Assembly (NCBI RefSeq): GCF_921293095.1
Contig: NC_060246.1
Coordinates: forward strand, 134,788,198-134,852,197
Source of the DNA: Ischnura elegans
Taxonomy: Eukaryota > Arthropoda > Insecta > Odonata > Coenagrionidae
DNA length: 64,000 bases
Direction of reading: 5' to 3'
Both the position numbers and the translations under genes were made by a program. Below are positions 47,960-59,206 of the stretch, in pieces. How positions within the stretch are numbered: position 1 is the stretch's first letter; each line of letters begins with the position of its first letter. The notes below the pieces were generated by a model, which was given only the letters and a program-made list of their open reading frames with translations, was not told where the DNA came from and ran no database searches.

Positions 47960-50900
47960 TTCAGACAGCATTCCTTATACTGTCTCTTAAAAGTAAATTA
48001 CTTCGATCGATAGACGAATGGAAAGGAATGAATTCGAAGATAACACAGGGATATAAACATGAGGAAAAGTATTAGGTATTTTTCAACTAAAAAATTATAT
48101 TAAACTGATATCTTAAACGAAATTCTTTTTTTTTACGCCAACTTTACAAGAAAAAAGCTGTTTAACGGACGTAGGGGTTTTAAACTATCTTGGGGAATCC
48201 AAACATACATACTCTATGCCATGTTATTCTCCAACACTATTCACGAGCAAGTTTTCACCATTAATATTACAGGAAATTTGACAAAAGTTACAGTTTCGGC
48301 AAGATTACGGTTGATTTTGTAAGATAAGTACTGGCCCAATTCCTATAATAAGAAACATTAATTAAAAAAAGGGTCGAGAAATGTTTATCACAATGTAAAT
48401 GAAATCCCATGCTCGAGATTCTGCCCAAGATGGCCAGATTCGCAATCTCTTGGCTTCAATAGGGGAGGAGGTACGATCATTCCAATGGCTAAGAGTGCGG
48501 TGGATTAGACACATTACTCATTTTCCTGCTAAATTGGTTCAATTTTATTCACCATAATTTCCATTGCAATAACAACATCCTTCCATTTCGGACTGGTTAC
48601 TAGATAAAATATGTATTACAGCTGTGGTTCCTGTTTCCGTTTTTGCACGTAGCCTGAGAATAAGAGGCGTAAAAAGCAAGCGAACGCGTCGCACATTAAC
48701 GTGAGAGTAGCGGAGGTAGGGTGTGTAGGAAAGCGCCGGTGAGGCCGGCGGGATTAGTTCCACGAGGAAAAAGGCGAGGGGATTAAATGGAGGTATTAAT
48801 CGATGGACTGAATAAACAAGTTCACCACCACAATGGTCGAACACACTCTCACGAGGCAATTAGTGAATGCTCGTGGACCTTCAGCCGATGTGGCAAAATT
48901 AAAGATAAACTTCCGCTAATTGTAAAAGGAACATATGGTAACAAATCGTGCGGAACTAATTATATATTGACTCAGGTTCGCAACAGCACGTAAAATGTAA
49001 TGAATCCAATAGATAATAGCGGTGATACCTTTTATGGATAGCAGTTTTATGTTGGAGCCGTAAATAAATTAGGAGACAAAGATGGCATAAACTGTCCATT
49101 GAACGCTGGAATGTTTAAGGTCGAAACATGGACTAACGATGTTATTGGCAAGCAGACAATTAGATGGTTATCAAATTAATTTGTAGAGCCACACATGTGC
49201 TCTAGTGACAGGGAAACAATTTTGGGATATTTTTGGTGCCCTCGTGGCGCATAAAAAAATCAATACATATTAAATGCCGATTTTGTAACTAATAAAATGA
49301 CACAAAACGATCGTATTTTCCACAAAATTCCCTTATAAACCGACATAAATTTTGAAAAATTAGTCATTTTTAACATAACTGTTGCACGTTTCCTCGAAAT
49401 ATCGCCATCTACTCTTAAATTATTGTTTTCCTAGAAAATTGCGCAATTGGTTGAAATCTTGGACGATTAGTAATACATTTATGTGGAGCATACAATCGTT
49501 TCCTGTCATTATAATATATTAGATATCAGGATCCACGGTTCCACAAAACATCACTATCTACACTTAGGACCGGTTTTATAATTCATTAACTACCCGTAAC
49601 TACTCTATTTTATTGTCTTAACTTTAAATAAGGACTTTCTTTGCGGAGAAATAATGTGAATATTTACAGGCATGCTCCAGGTTATGCTTCCATGCTGGAA
49701 ACATAGTGCGGTAAAGTTTGGCTGCAACTTGCATATATGCTGTTTATCGAAGCAGGTGCTTAAAAAAGAATGGGTTTTGTCGTGAGAGACTTGGAAGGAC
49801 TTATTTGGAAAATAAGTTCATTTTGAAATACGTTTTCATATTATCTATCTTACAATGATATAATTTACTAAGAAACAACTTCAACTATTTGAGGACTATC
49901 ACAAATGAAGGACAACTGACGGCCGATAAACAGAAAAAATAAAAGGGACATATACATTATATTCTATTAATCTAACAAATCATCTTGAACTAGCGGCTTG
50001 TAAATATTTGGTTTGAGATCTGCATGACATTAGAGTCTATAAAATATTTCCGCATTTCCATCGAACAGCCATCTAATACAAAAGGCAAACATGAGGCAAA
50101 CTATGTTATCTAATATTTTTAGTGAGAAATACACATTGAGTCACAGTGCTTCAATCTAAAGTTAAGTGTCGTTGGTCAAACCTCACCTCTGACTGAACCA
50201 CGGTTGCGTATATATTACAAAAATGGACCAGGGAGGGGAATTCCTTCTTCTGGTCTACCACATTGTGCAAAGGTTTTTGGGCCATTTTGTTCAACAGCTT
50301 TCATCAGCTGTGAATCCATGACCCGTCAATTAGTATCCTAACGGTCTTACCACGAGGCTACCATGCGTAATGTTAAAATGTTATTTTTCAAAATATTTAC
50401 CACCCCCTTTTATCCTTAATTAAGTAGAACTCTTTGAGTGTTTTAGATTAGTAATCCTTTTTGCATTAACTGTAAACAATTAGGTGACATTAATTTGCCA
50501 TGCAACTGCGCATTAATCAATCGCATTGAATCAACGTTCAAAGTCTAGTAATGGAGACCGTACTTGGTTCCTGAGACGGAGTAATCGTTTACTGGATTTA
50601 AAAACAAATTTAAAAAATAGAAATCTAACTATCATTATTATTTACAAAAAAACTTAGTATTGATGAATATTAATAAAAAAGTGCCTTTATTTATCTTATT
50701 TCGAAAAGAAAACTGATTTGAGTATTTTAAAGCGTTTTAGTATTTTAATTCAAATAAATTCCACATGACTTTTAAAAAATCGCACAGTAGCTCCGATTAT
50801 TCTCCTTGTTATTTAATTTAAGTGTTTTGAAAATACTAAAAACATTGAAGGTATAGAAAAATCACGTTTTTAGGAACAATCCTATCTATAATCCTATCTC

Positions 50901-51255
50901 CCTATCCCTATTTTTATAATCCTATCTCTCTGAAAGATAGTAAAAACCTCAATTGGCGCCGGAGTATTGAGTTATATAATGGGCTGCAATTGATGCAACA
51001 CCTAAATATAGACCGTCAAAAAGACTGAGACCGACCTAAATATAGATGTCAAAAAATACTAATACTCAGCTGAAACTAAGTTGAGCATCCTCTGCAATAA
51101 AAACGTGTGTCATTGCTGGAATTGACGTCATTCTTCGCAAACCCAACGAAACATACCACTAATATAGCATTATAAGACAGAAATCATTTCAATAGAGCTA
51201 AATTGTACCTATATTTATCATGATATATTTATCATGTACAATCCTCCTATAATAT
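47960..51255. other. Noncoding AT-rich stretch
   Basis: Nothing firm was recognised. A weak tRNA-like relic may lie on the minus strand at about 50300-50370 (GGTAGCCTCGTGGTAAGACC, then GGATTCACA). Small imperfect repeats of CCTATCTC occur at 50880-50940. Confidence 0.4.
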
Positions 51256-51261
51256 TTTGCT

Positions 51262-51306
51262 GAGACAGTCATTTATTTGGCATCAGGCCAAATACATGAC
51301 AGTCTC
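51262..51306. other. Long hairpin, 20-bp arms
   Basis: GAGACAGTCATTTATTTGGC (51262-51281) and GCCAAATACATGACAGTCTC (51287-51306) pair with two mismatches around a 5-base loop. The size suits a transcribed hairpin, but arm length is short for a microRNA precursor and nothing shows expression. Confidence 0.75.
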
Positions 51307-51309
51307 TGA

Positions 51310-52620
51310 TAAATGATAAACCTCCGTAAATAGATTCATAATTCTAGCTAAGACTCGGCTGCCGTGACTTTGATTTAGAAGCCAAAATTTCGAAGTATTT
51401 AGTATACATGGAGTAAATAGAATAAGGTAATGCTCGGGTCTTACTGGTTAAACACGAAAAAATAAATTCCTGTATTCTAGTGAAAGGAGGCTTTAGGGTG
51501 GATTTATCAAATTATATTGTCTTCTTAAGAGATGACACTTCGTTCTACACTGTCAAACAGCACTCAACTATTTTGACGTCACATTTTGAAACATTGCTCA
51601 AGAGTAAAAAAATGTAAACTGAGTATAACGCTTTTATAAAATTACTGCAATTAAAGTCAAAATTTATTTTTTATATCTGTTAATGCCTGATAAACCAAAT
51701 ACCCTAAGAAAGGTACCCTCCGCAGAAATATTTATAAAATATATTGATGCAAGGGTAGAGTTCCCTACTTAAGCTGTTATAAAACCCTCATATTCCCTAT
51801 TAATGTTTGCATCGTCGTGATAAAATAAATTCCATGCATTCCGCCTATCACCCTGGCTTATGTTCAAACTAAAACTCCGCTATTAGACTTTGGCTGATAA
51901 ATTAAAGGCACTCCGTGGCTCATCATAGGCGAGTCGGGCTGGCCTTTGATGGGTACCAAGGTCAAGCCCCTGAAACCCTTTTCATGTTTCAAACCAAAGG
52001 AAGCAACACTGTTTGGAAACCCCTCCGTCCACAGCTGGGCGCAGAAATCTCTACAGAAAATTGCCCGCCTCTAAAGCACTTGCCAGGCAAAGTAAACGTT
52101 CGAAACGATCCACGAGGATGTGTGCAAATCGCTTCTTGGGCGGAAGGATTTTAAAAATCAAGGCCACCGTTTCTTTCATAACGTTTCCAAGGGCTCGAAT
52201 GACGGTAACTTAAAATTGTTGGGACTATAAATTATCTGAAATTCTCCTCTAAACCCGGGGGAAACGACTTAAATTAATTATAGTATTTTACTCGAATTAA
52301 AATAAAGGGGTGAGCGCTTCATGCGTCAGGAGAAGGATAAAAAAATTTATAATGAAGACTGAATACTCGAAGACACTGAATAAACATGTAACAAAGTGGT
52401 CAAGAGAAGGAAGAACTCAAACTTTTAATCATCATCACTACTGGTCAACAATCCTAAAATTGTTTGTACGCATCCCTCCACCCACTTCTCCTGTCCGCTA
52501 ATCGTAATACCATACTTATTCTCTTATGCATCCTTATTTATCAGCTCCATATATTTCATTTGCGGTCTTACTTTCCCATTCTTGCCATCGACTTGTCCTT
52601 CGACGATCGTTTAAACAAAT
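51310..52620. other. Noncoding stretch
   Basis: A GC-richer patch at about 51915-52160 holds overlapping frames of 66-79 codons without a domain. The rest is AT-rich. Confidence 0.4.
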
Positions 52621-52630
52621 AAAACAACAT

Positions 52631-52700
52631 TCGGCCCCGAGGATGAGCCCCGAGTCGTAGCTTGAAACGTTGACCTATGCGGATAAATAACCCAGTGGGA
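52631..52700 (+). ncRNA. Degenerate hammerhead-like motif
   Basis: GAGGATGA (52639-52646), a stem region GCCCCGAGTCGTAGCTT, then GAAACGTTGACC (52664-52675) follow the order of the hammerhead loci elsewhere in this window. The first core has lost the CT of CTGATGA and the base at the cleavage site is not of the usual type, so it is unlikely to be active. It probably marks the decayed end of a Penelope-type element; the rest of the element is not visible. Confidence 0.35.
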
Positions 52701-53400
52701 ATCCCGAGATGAGTTTACTCATAGTTTTTTTTCCAGTTATGTCTCTAAAAAATACCAGAATGGAATTGAACCTTCACTTAAAACGAGGCCGACTAAAATT
52801 AAGCTAGCCGGCGAAGGATGCAGAGGGTATTGATGAAAAATTATGTTGATGTTGAGGCTCAAGATGTTGCAACTGACAGTGAGAGGGTTAAATCTATGGC
52901 GTACGGGGATATTTATGGCGGTTTGCGGCGAGAAGGGTACGCGTTAACCCCCCTCCCCACCATGCTGACATTATCATTGTCATCGTCAGAATTTCAAAGA
53001 TTGGTTTGTCGCAGTTCACCTCACAGCTAACCTTTTTATACGTGCGAGTTTATTACTCATGCTTATTACTCATATCCTTCACTTAACATTCATATACTTA
53101 ACAGTAGCTTGTCCTATGTAACTCATTCAGGGCCTTCTTTGTCTTTCTAGCCGTCCTCTAATCGTCCTTCGACGTAATAAAGTCCTTCGACGGCAATATT
53201 CATGTGACCACAATTCTTCATATCCTCTCCAAGTAAGTTTTCCCGTCTTCTTTCCAAGGGACTCCCTAATAAGAAGATGGAACGAGTGACAAAAAATTTC
53301 TTCCTACTCGGATTACCAAGCCATTTTAAATTTAAGTGAATTAATTAGCCTAAATTATACTGATAGAAGCTGAATTTTACTTGCCATTTTGATAGGTTTT
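52701..53400. other. Noncoding stretch
   Basis: The plus frame of 70 codons at 52818-53030 shows no domain. No repeats were recognised. Confidence 0.4.
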
Positions 53401-54262
53401 TTATGTTACATTGAACCTGTAACAGTCAATGATCGTGAGCTGATACCAGTTGCCTCCACTGCCCTCTCCTAATTTACATTACTAAGCGGGGGAGCAGATA
53501 TGAATGAGCTCCGTTGACTTTTAAGACGAAGGAAGTATGAGGAAGTGTATTGAAATTTCGGCTGCAAGTTACATATACAACAAATATTTTCAAAATCTTA
53601 ATATAAGAAATTGCAGTCTTCGAAAGGAGAGAAAAATTTAACTCTGAGCTTTGCAAATGTTTATCTTTGTGCGATGATACCACAATTCAGCCGATGACTA
53701 AATGTTACGGAATCACCATAGAATGAATTTTTTACATCATAACATATGAACGCCGCTGTGAGAAACCATTGAATGTCGATGGTTTTCACGACTGATTTCT
53801 AATATCTCATAACGTCTCCGTAGTGTAGTGGTTATCACGTGCGCCTCACACGCGCAAGGGCCCCGGTTCGATCCCGGGCGGAGACAAATTTTTATCTTCG
53901 ATTTACAATTTTTGCCTCGATATTTCTCTTCCATCATTATAAAAAAACCTAATGAGGGAAGATCAAGTCTTGAGGCAGCATTTACTCTATCGGTAGCCTT
54001 TCCTGACGAGATTTAAGTACTTGACTGCACTTACACTCGTGACAATGCTAATTTTTCTCTCTACTTCTGCACAATAGGTACTTCTTGACGAAAGCTATTT
54101 CAGTTTCTCGGCGACTGCATCTATCATAAATACAATCGATGTAAATGACACATGGTCAAATTATACACTTCTAGTGGAAATTGTAATGATTATATTACCC
54201 ACGCATAGGCATATGCACACTCTAGTAACTGTGGCAAACTGATTTTCCTGCTTAATCCGGAT
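53401..54262 (+). repeat. First unit of tandem duplication carrying tRNA-Val
   Basis: The unit contains, in order, GTTGACTTTTAAGACGAAG, AACGCCGCTGTG, AAACCATTGAAT, the tRNA-Val gene, GTCTTGAGGCAGCATTTACT, CACAATAGGTACTTC and AACTGATTTTCCTG. Each landmark recurs in order in the next unit, with the tRNA starts 824 bases apart. Similarity is about 70-75% by eye outside the tRNA. It preserves the uninterrupted form of the site that carries a MITE in the second unit. Confidence 0.85.
53814..53886 (+). tRNA. tRNA-Val (anticodon CAC)
   Basis: Complete 73-base cloverleaf: acceptor GTCTCCG / CGGAGAC, anticodon stem TGCGC / GCGCA with CAC at 53847-53849, T arm CCCGG-TTCGATC-CCGGG fully paired, discriminator A. 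Internal A box TAGTGTAGTGG and B box GGTTCGATCCC are intact, and TTTTT at 53889-53893 would end polymerase III transcription. The base before the T arm is G here and T in the other copies, giving GGGC in the variable loop. No intron. It looks functional. Its acceptor stem differs from the 42-kb pair (GTCTCCG against GTTTCCA), with pairing kept. Confidence 0.96.
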
Positions 54263-54637
54263 GAATCCGTTACAGCCAATGGTTGCGAGTTGATTCCAGT
54301 TACTGCACTTCCCTCTCCCAATTTAAGCCTCTACGTGGGAAAGCAGATAAAAGTGAAATGAGTTCACTTTTAAGACGAAGAGAAATTAAAAATTGAACGA
54401 CAACTTTAGCTTTAAATGATATTTACATCAAGTCTTCTAAATCATAAAATTAAAAATTGCAGACTCCTAAAAATTGAGTGAAAAATTGAAATCCAGCCAT
54501 GCGGATTTTTATTCACGAGGGATGACACAACAACTTCACCGATAACAACATTTATTAACGAAATCATCAAAACATACGAACGCCGCTGCGGGAAACCATT
54601 GAATTACAATCCTTCTCAAGACAACTTCCATCATGCC

Positions 54638-54710
54638 GTCTCCGTAGTGTAGCGGTTATCACGTGCGCCTCACACGCGCAAGGTCCCCGGTTCGATCCCG
54701 GGCGGAGACA
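54638..54710 (+). tRNA. tRNA-Val (anticodon CAC)
   Basis: Complete 73-base cloverleaf, the same as the upstream copy except for GCGG in place of GTGG in the D loop and T in place of G in the variable loop. Acceptor, anticodon (CAC at 54671-54673) and T stems are fully paired, with discriminator A. TTTT at 54713-54716 is a short polymerase III terminator. No intron. It lies in the second unit of the tandem duplication. The tRNA is far better conserved than its flanks, which indicates selection or gene conversion on both copies. Confidence 0.96.
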
Positions 54711-55249
54711 AATTTTAATTTTCACCTCACTTTACAAAGTCTGTCGTTTAGTTTTCAAATTAAGAAAATGATTTCTATATCAGATCATCTTATGCCTTAC
54801 TTGCCACTCTTCAGGCTTCGAATTAAAATATATTTTGCCTTTTAATTTGAACGAATTAAATAGGTAGCCAAATGATAAACGAAAACCAAAAGGTAAATGT
54901 GATATTTCATAGCAAACATTAAAATACGGTATCAATTTGGCTTGATACTTCGCTAACACCATGTATCCATTATTACTTAGAAAACAAAGCTTTTAGAGAC
55001 AAAATCAAGTTTTGAGGCAGTATTTATTCTACCATCCACCTTTGATGACGAGCCATAAGTAAATGCGTGACTGCACTTTCCTTACAATACTGTTTATGTT
55101 TCTCTCTATTTTTGTACAATAGATATTTATTGTCGCTAGCTAATGAAGCTTCACTGCAACTATTTCCATTACTTTAAACGGTTTATCTTACATGGTTAAA
55201 TTTTACAGCTCACGAGAAAAAAGAAATAATTATATCACCTCCGCCTAGG

Positions 55250-55446
55250 TACACGGAGAGAATAGGTTTAGATACTACACCCTGAACATTTTTAGGGGAG
55301 AGATTTTTATTCTCCATCAAGAATGAAACGCCGTCAGAACTATTTGTATGTAAGCCTTATAGGCAAGTACTATCTTTCACCTCAGGTATAGGCGTGACAT
55401 ACAAATTTACGATTCTCGTATCCATGTCTTTTTTTCAGTGAATGTA
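55250..55446. mobile_element. MITE of about 195 bp with TA target duplication, seen against its empty site
   Basis: The insertion lies between TA at 55250-55251 and TA at 55445-55446. The first duplication unit lacks it: there CATAGGCATATGCACACTCTAG is continuous (54202-54223). Inside, ATTTGTATGTAAGCCTTATA (55342-55361) pairs with an inverted copy at 55387-55406, and the outer ends are weakly inverted (AGGTTTAGATAC against GTATCCATGTC). TA duplication and fold-back form suit a Tc1/mariner-type non-autonomous element. It inserted after the duplication. Confidence 0.7.
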
Positions 55447-55869
55447 AGTACTCTAGTTGCGATACCAAACTGGTTTTCCTGGTTATTTCGTCTCGATAGA
55501 GAATGATGTCATCAGACGTAATTAACCTTCATTTTATAAACACTGCCCTGTTATAACTTTTGTCTAATTGAGCATGAACGGTTGGTGATGTAAGTTGATA
55601 AGCGTTAACCAACACGTGGTAATAATACCTTGCTTAATTTTCTTTCTTAATTTCTCTTGTTTATAACATAGAGTGTCAATTCCATCGCTGGTAGTGGAGT
55701 TACATATTAAAGTGTGTAAATTACGATTTGTTGTTTTTACTTTATCATGGATAATTGAAAATATATAATATATTTAGTTTGATAATTATGGATTAACAGA
55801 GAGTGGACCACTTCTACCACTTGGTTAAAATCAAGTTAAAGTTAGTTATTCCGCTGGAAAATAGTCCTA

Positions 55870-57390
55870 ACTCGCGAGAGCGCATATGTTAAAGGATTTA
55901 CAGCAAAACGTATTCAGGCACCGAGTCTCTATAAATGAAAAATATGTACCAATAATACAGCGCCGTGAGAGAGAAAAAAATACAAGTAGACAGTAAGTCT
56001 TGACCTCTATTCCCTGTTCATATATTATCGTGGCATTTTCAAGAAGATATTTTGGGGATTTTTCAAAACTTTAAAATTTCCTCGATAATTTTGATCGTAA
56101 CCTTGGAAGGCCATAATTCGGAGGGTCGTAAGTCAGAGAGTATCTCTAATTACAGAATAGATACGGACTATTCAAATCGGACGAAATTATAAACTCAAAT
56201 TAAGATAGTAGTGCTAAGGGCAATAAGTGCTTTCTCCGTGAACAGATTCAAGCCCAAAGTCATTGAAGATGAATAATGGACTAATAATCATAAATACAGA
56301 CATCGTCGTGGGGGAAAAAACAATATTAGTTGACGAGAAGCCTCCACACGAAGATGGGAAAAAAATAATCTGGGATAACATCGCCAACTATTCGCACTAA
56401 TTGCGAAAAAGCGTGAATGAAATAGGATTCTATGGAGGGGAGGTAGCAGTAACATATTTTTTGCGCTAATTATTTATATTATGTAATAATCATTTTTGGA
56501 TTGGAATAAAGGAATTATGATAGATTATTTTTAAAAGGACACACTTTAAAAATCAAAATAAGTAATTGATACCAATGACGATAGGTACTTCCTTGTGTTA
56601 AATTGGCGATAAGACCCATTCACGTGCGGAATCACTGTAAAAGGAAAAACCATTGAGCCAATGATCATAAATACACTGTCGCGAGGGAGTAAAACCAATA
56701 CCAGTAGACGAGAAGCTAAGGCTTTCATCCCTACGACGAATCTGATCGAAGCATGACTTTCACATGTACTTTCACGAAAAGAAGCCGTAAGAGAGCTAGA
56801 AAGCGTTCTACGAAGAACTAGAGACATGAAAAGCCTGGGAATCGCCAACTATTCGCAATCATTGCGAAAAGGCGGAGAAAAAACAGGATCCTCTGAAAAG
56901 GGAGTGACAGAATATCTTTTTAACCTAAAATGAAGCATATTATGTAATTATGATGAAATGGAAAAGTAGCAGTTTTAAAAGGGACAAAAGTTATAAAACC
57001 CATTTAAGTTAGTAATACCAATGGTATCAGGTCCTTTCTCGCGTGAGCAGATGTTTTAAATTGCTATTAAGACCTTTCATACGCGATATCATTAAAATAG
57101 ATGTACATATAATGCCAATAATTAGGTACAAATACCAGCGCCGAGGAAAACCAATAAACTAAACGAGAAGAAACCTTGACCTCTATACCTGGCATAGCTG
57201 AAGCGGCGCTTGATTTCTTCATGTACTTCTACAAAGAGAAGTCGCGCAAGAGAGTCGGGAAGCGTTTGAGGACGAACCAAAGGAAAAAATAAAAGAAACT
57301 GGGGTTGACAACGACTACTATTCGCAATCATTGCGAGAAGAAGGGGGAAGAAAAACAGGATCTTTAGAAGCGGGGAAGTAGGTGTTTACG
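55870..57390. repeat. Tandem array, period about 465 bp, three to four diverged units
   Basis: The palindrome TTCGCAATCATTGCGAA, or a close form, occurs at 56391-56407, 56852-56868 and 57321-57337, giving periods of 461 and 469. Other shared landmarks are ACCAATA followed by GTAGACGAGAAG, CACATGTACTTTCACGAAAAG / CATGTACTTCTACAAAGAG, AAACAGGATC, and GTAATACCAATG. The leftmost part (55870-56010) matches only the second half of a unit. No unit has a conserved reading frame, so it looks like a short satellite or duplicated noncoding block. Confidence 0.8.
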
Positions 57391-57394
57391 CGGT

Positions 57395-57780
57395 AGAAGG
57401 AGGAAGAGAGGTGTGTGTACAGTCGGTTGTCTCTAAGTGACTATCGATTGGCGGCAGAGAGAATTCGAGTTTGGCGGAGGAGAGGGGGGGAGGGAGGCCG
57501 TGGAGGTGTATTGGAGAGAGGGGAGGGAAGTCGTCGAGGGGTGGGGTTTGCTTCTGATCGCTGCGACCACAGATGGGGCGGGGTGGGTGACGGTCCGTCC
57601 CATGTGACACAGGGGACGGCAGGGCGAAGGTTGGCAAGGTTCGATTGGTGAGGGTTCGTGGAGGGGAAGGGATTGTTGTTTTCCGTTTGATGTCCGACCT
57701 CGCGAGAGAGAGATACCTTGGGCGTGTGAGGAAGGTGGTTGATGACGAGGAAGAGTGGGAGCGGAGCAGCTGGTGCTGAT
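57395..57780 (+). other. G-rich, purine-biased patch with possible G-quadruplex
   Basis: The patch begins directly after the last tandem unit. Runs such as GAGGGGGGGAGGGAGG near 57482-57497 and GGGGTGGGG near 57539-57547 could form G-quadruplexes. The 159-codon minus frame across it is Pro/Ser/His-rich, as expected from the C-rich strand, and is not a supported gene. Confidence 0.6.
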
Positions 57781-57939
57781 CTCGATTGATGAATTCTGGC
57801 TTCTACATCCGAGAGTGGTAACCCCGACGATATGTTGCGAATCGAAAAATGGGAATATGAAACGATTGTAGTCGATTATACTGTAACGTTTTGGTCGTTT
57901 ACGACATAACATCTCTTAATTCCTCCCCTTAATTTAATA

Positions 57940-58560
57940 ATCGATTAAGATGCTTGATGGAGTAGAATTCTAGTCTCGTTGATTCTTTTGTATTATTTTT
58001 GTTGCCAATAAGGTTCTTGATGGGGTAGGTTTTTATTTACATTGATGATGGCAGAGTCTTGATCTGGCTGAAGAAGCCGCTAATGACGTGGAAAAGAGGT
58101 AGCAGCTTAGGGAAATTTGACCTCAATATTTTCCCTTAGGAAATATATTACATTTTAAGGTACAGGAAAATATTAGAAACGGTCAACTCCAATATCCTGA
58201 AAATTTCAATATTTTAGCTAATTATATGGCACGGAAAAAAGGCAAATCACGACGGGTGGCGTAGAAAAAAATCCTTTTAAGGTACAAGAAAATATTGGAA
58301 AGAGACTACTCCTAATATCCTGAAAATTTAAACTAGTTATACGCCTAGAAAAAAGAAAAATTACGACGGGTAGTTCGGCAGTGAAACACCCTATTCATTT
58401 CGCGACCAAATAAGTTACTTGATGGGGTTAATTTCTAATATCGTAGATGCCTTACGGTTATATTCGTTACCACTGAAGACGTTTGAACGAGGTAGATTTT
58501 TATTCAGTTCGATGAGTGGAGTCTTGAGTAAGAAGAAGATGAAGATTGGCGAGAGGTTGG
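57940..58560 (+). repeat. Nested local duplications
   Basis: AATATCCTGAAAATTT occurs near 58190 and 58317, each preceded by TTTTAAGGTAC and followed by ACGACGGGT, giving a period of about 127 bases. CTTGATGGGGT occurs near 58017 and 58418, and a TTTTTATT...GAGTCTTGA block near 58030 and 58498 suggests a wider duplication around the inner one. Confidence 0.65.
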
Positions 58561-58879
58561 AGCAGTTAAGGGAGGTGGCGAGAGAGGTCCAAGTGGGCGA
58601 GAGTAAACACGGGTCGATGAGGGAAGGAACACTTGAAAGGGGTTCGCACCGGAATTAGACGAGATGGAGAGAGGAGAGGCTGCTGCTTCGGGAGTTTCCT
58701 TCCCGCCTCCTCCTCCTCCTTGGGCGGATTCTCAAGGACGAGTCCGGAGGGGAAGGCGAACGAGTTGGAAGGAGTTGACTCTTCCCGCTTCGTATACTAA
58801 ATACACATTCGGGATGAAATCACCATCAAGTTTTCGAGCGAATATTTTACAGCTTTCTAATTAAAGTGATGGAGTCAGG

Positions 58880-59206
58880 CGATAATAAGTGGAGGGGATC
58901 GGGTTGGTGTGGTGGCTAGAGTGTTTGCTTCCCATCCCGTGGGCTCAGGTTCAAATCCCGGCGATGGCAGAGAATTTCCAGAGACTGCACGATCCCTGCT
59001 TGAGTGCAATGTGGAGGACATTTGAAGCACAACACTCGGTCCGTCGGATGGGACGTTAAGCCGTGGTCCCCGTGGCGCCTATCGTAAAGAGCAGGCTAAT
59101 GCCGACGCCGGGATTCTCTCCACCCTTCCTTACCTACTCTTTCCTCATGGCGCAAATGACCTCAGCTGTCGGTCCTCCAGATACCATACCATTCCGATAA
59201 TAAGTG
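58880..59206 (+). mobile_element. tRNA-derived SINE with 11-bp target-site duplication
   Basis: GATAATAAGTG at 58881-58891 and 59196-59206 brackets an insertion of about 304 bases. The head carries the A-box region TGGCTAGAGTG and the B box GGTTCAAATCC (58948-58958), the polymerase III promoter of a tRNA-type SINE. A central stretch CGGATGGGACGTTAAGCCG (59045-59063) is a motif I recall from broadly distributed animal SINE core domains; I cannot say which named superfamily. The tail is a short run of CCATA units (59183-59193). The exact target duplication suggests a fairly recent insertion. SINEs move using enzymes supplied by a partner LINE, which is not in the window. Confidence 0.9.

Larger units (their letters stand above)
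54263..55500 (+). repeat. Second unit of tandem duplication carrying tRNA-Val, interrupted by a MITE
   Basis: It matches the first unit in order from CAGCCAATGGTTGCGAG through the tRNA to AACTGGTTTTCCTGG. It is longer than the first because about 195 bases are inserted at 55252-55446. Removing the insertion in comparison restores alignment with the first unit on both sides. Confidence 0.82.

Noticed and set aside
57433-57912. A 159-codon minus-strand frame
   Set aside because: It reads the C-rich complement of a G-rich tract, and its Pro/Ser/His content follows from that composition.
58900-58975. A functional tRNA gene on the plus strand
   Set aside because: It is the head of a SINE with body, tail and target-site duplication; the acceptor stem is not paired.
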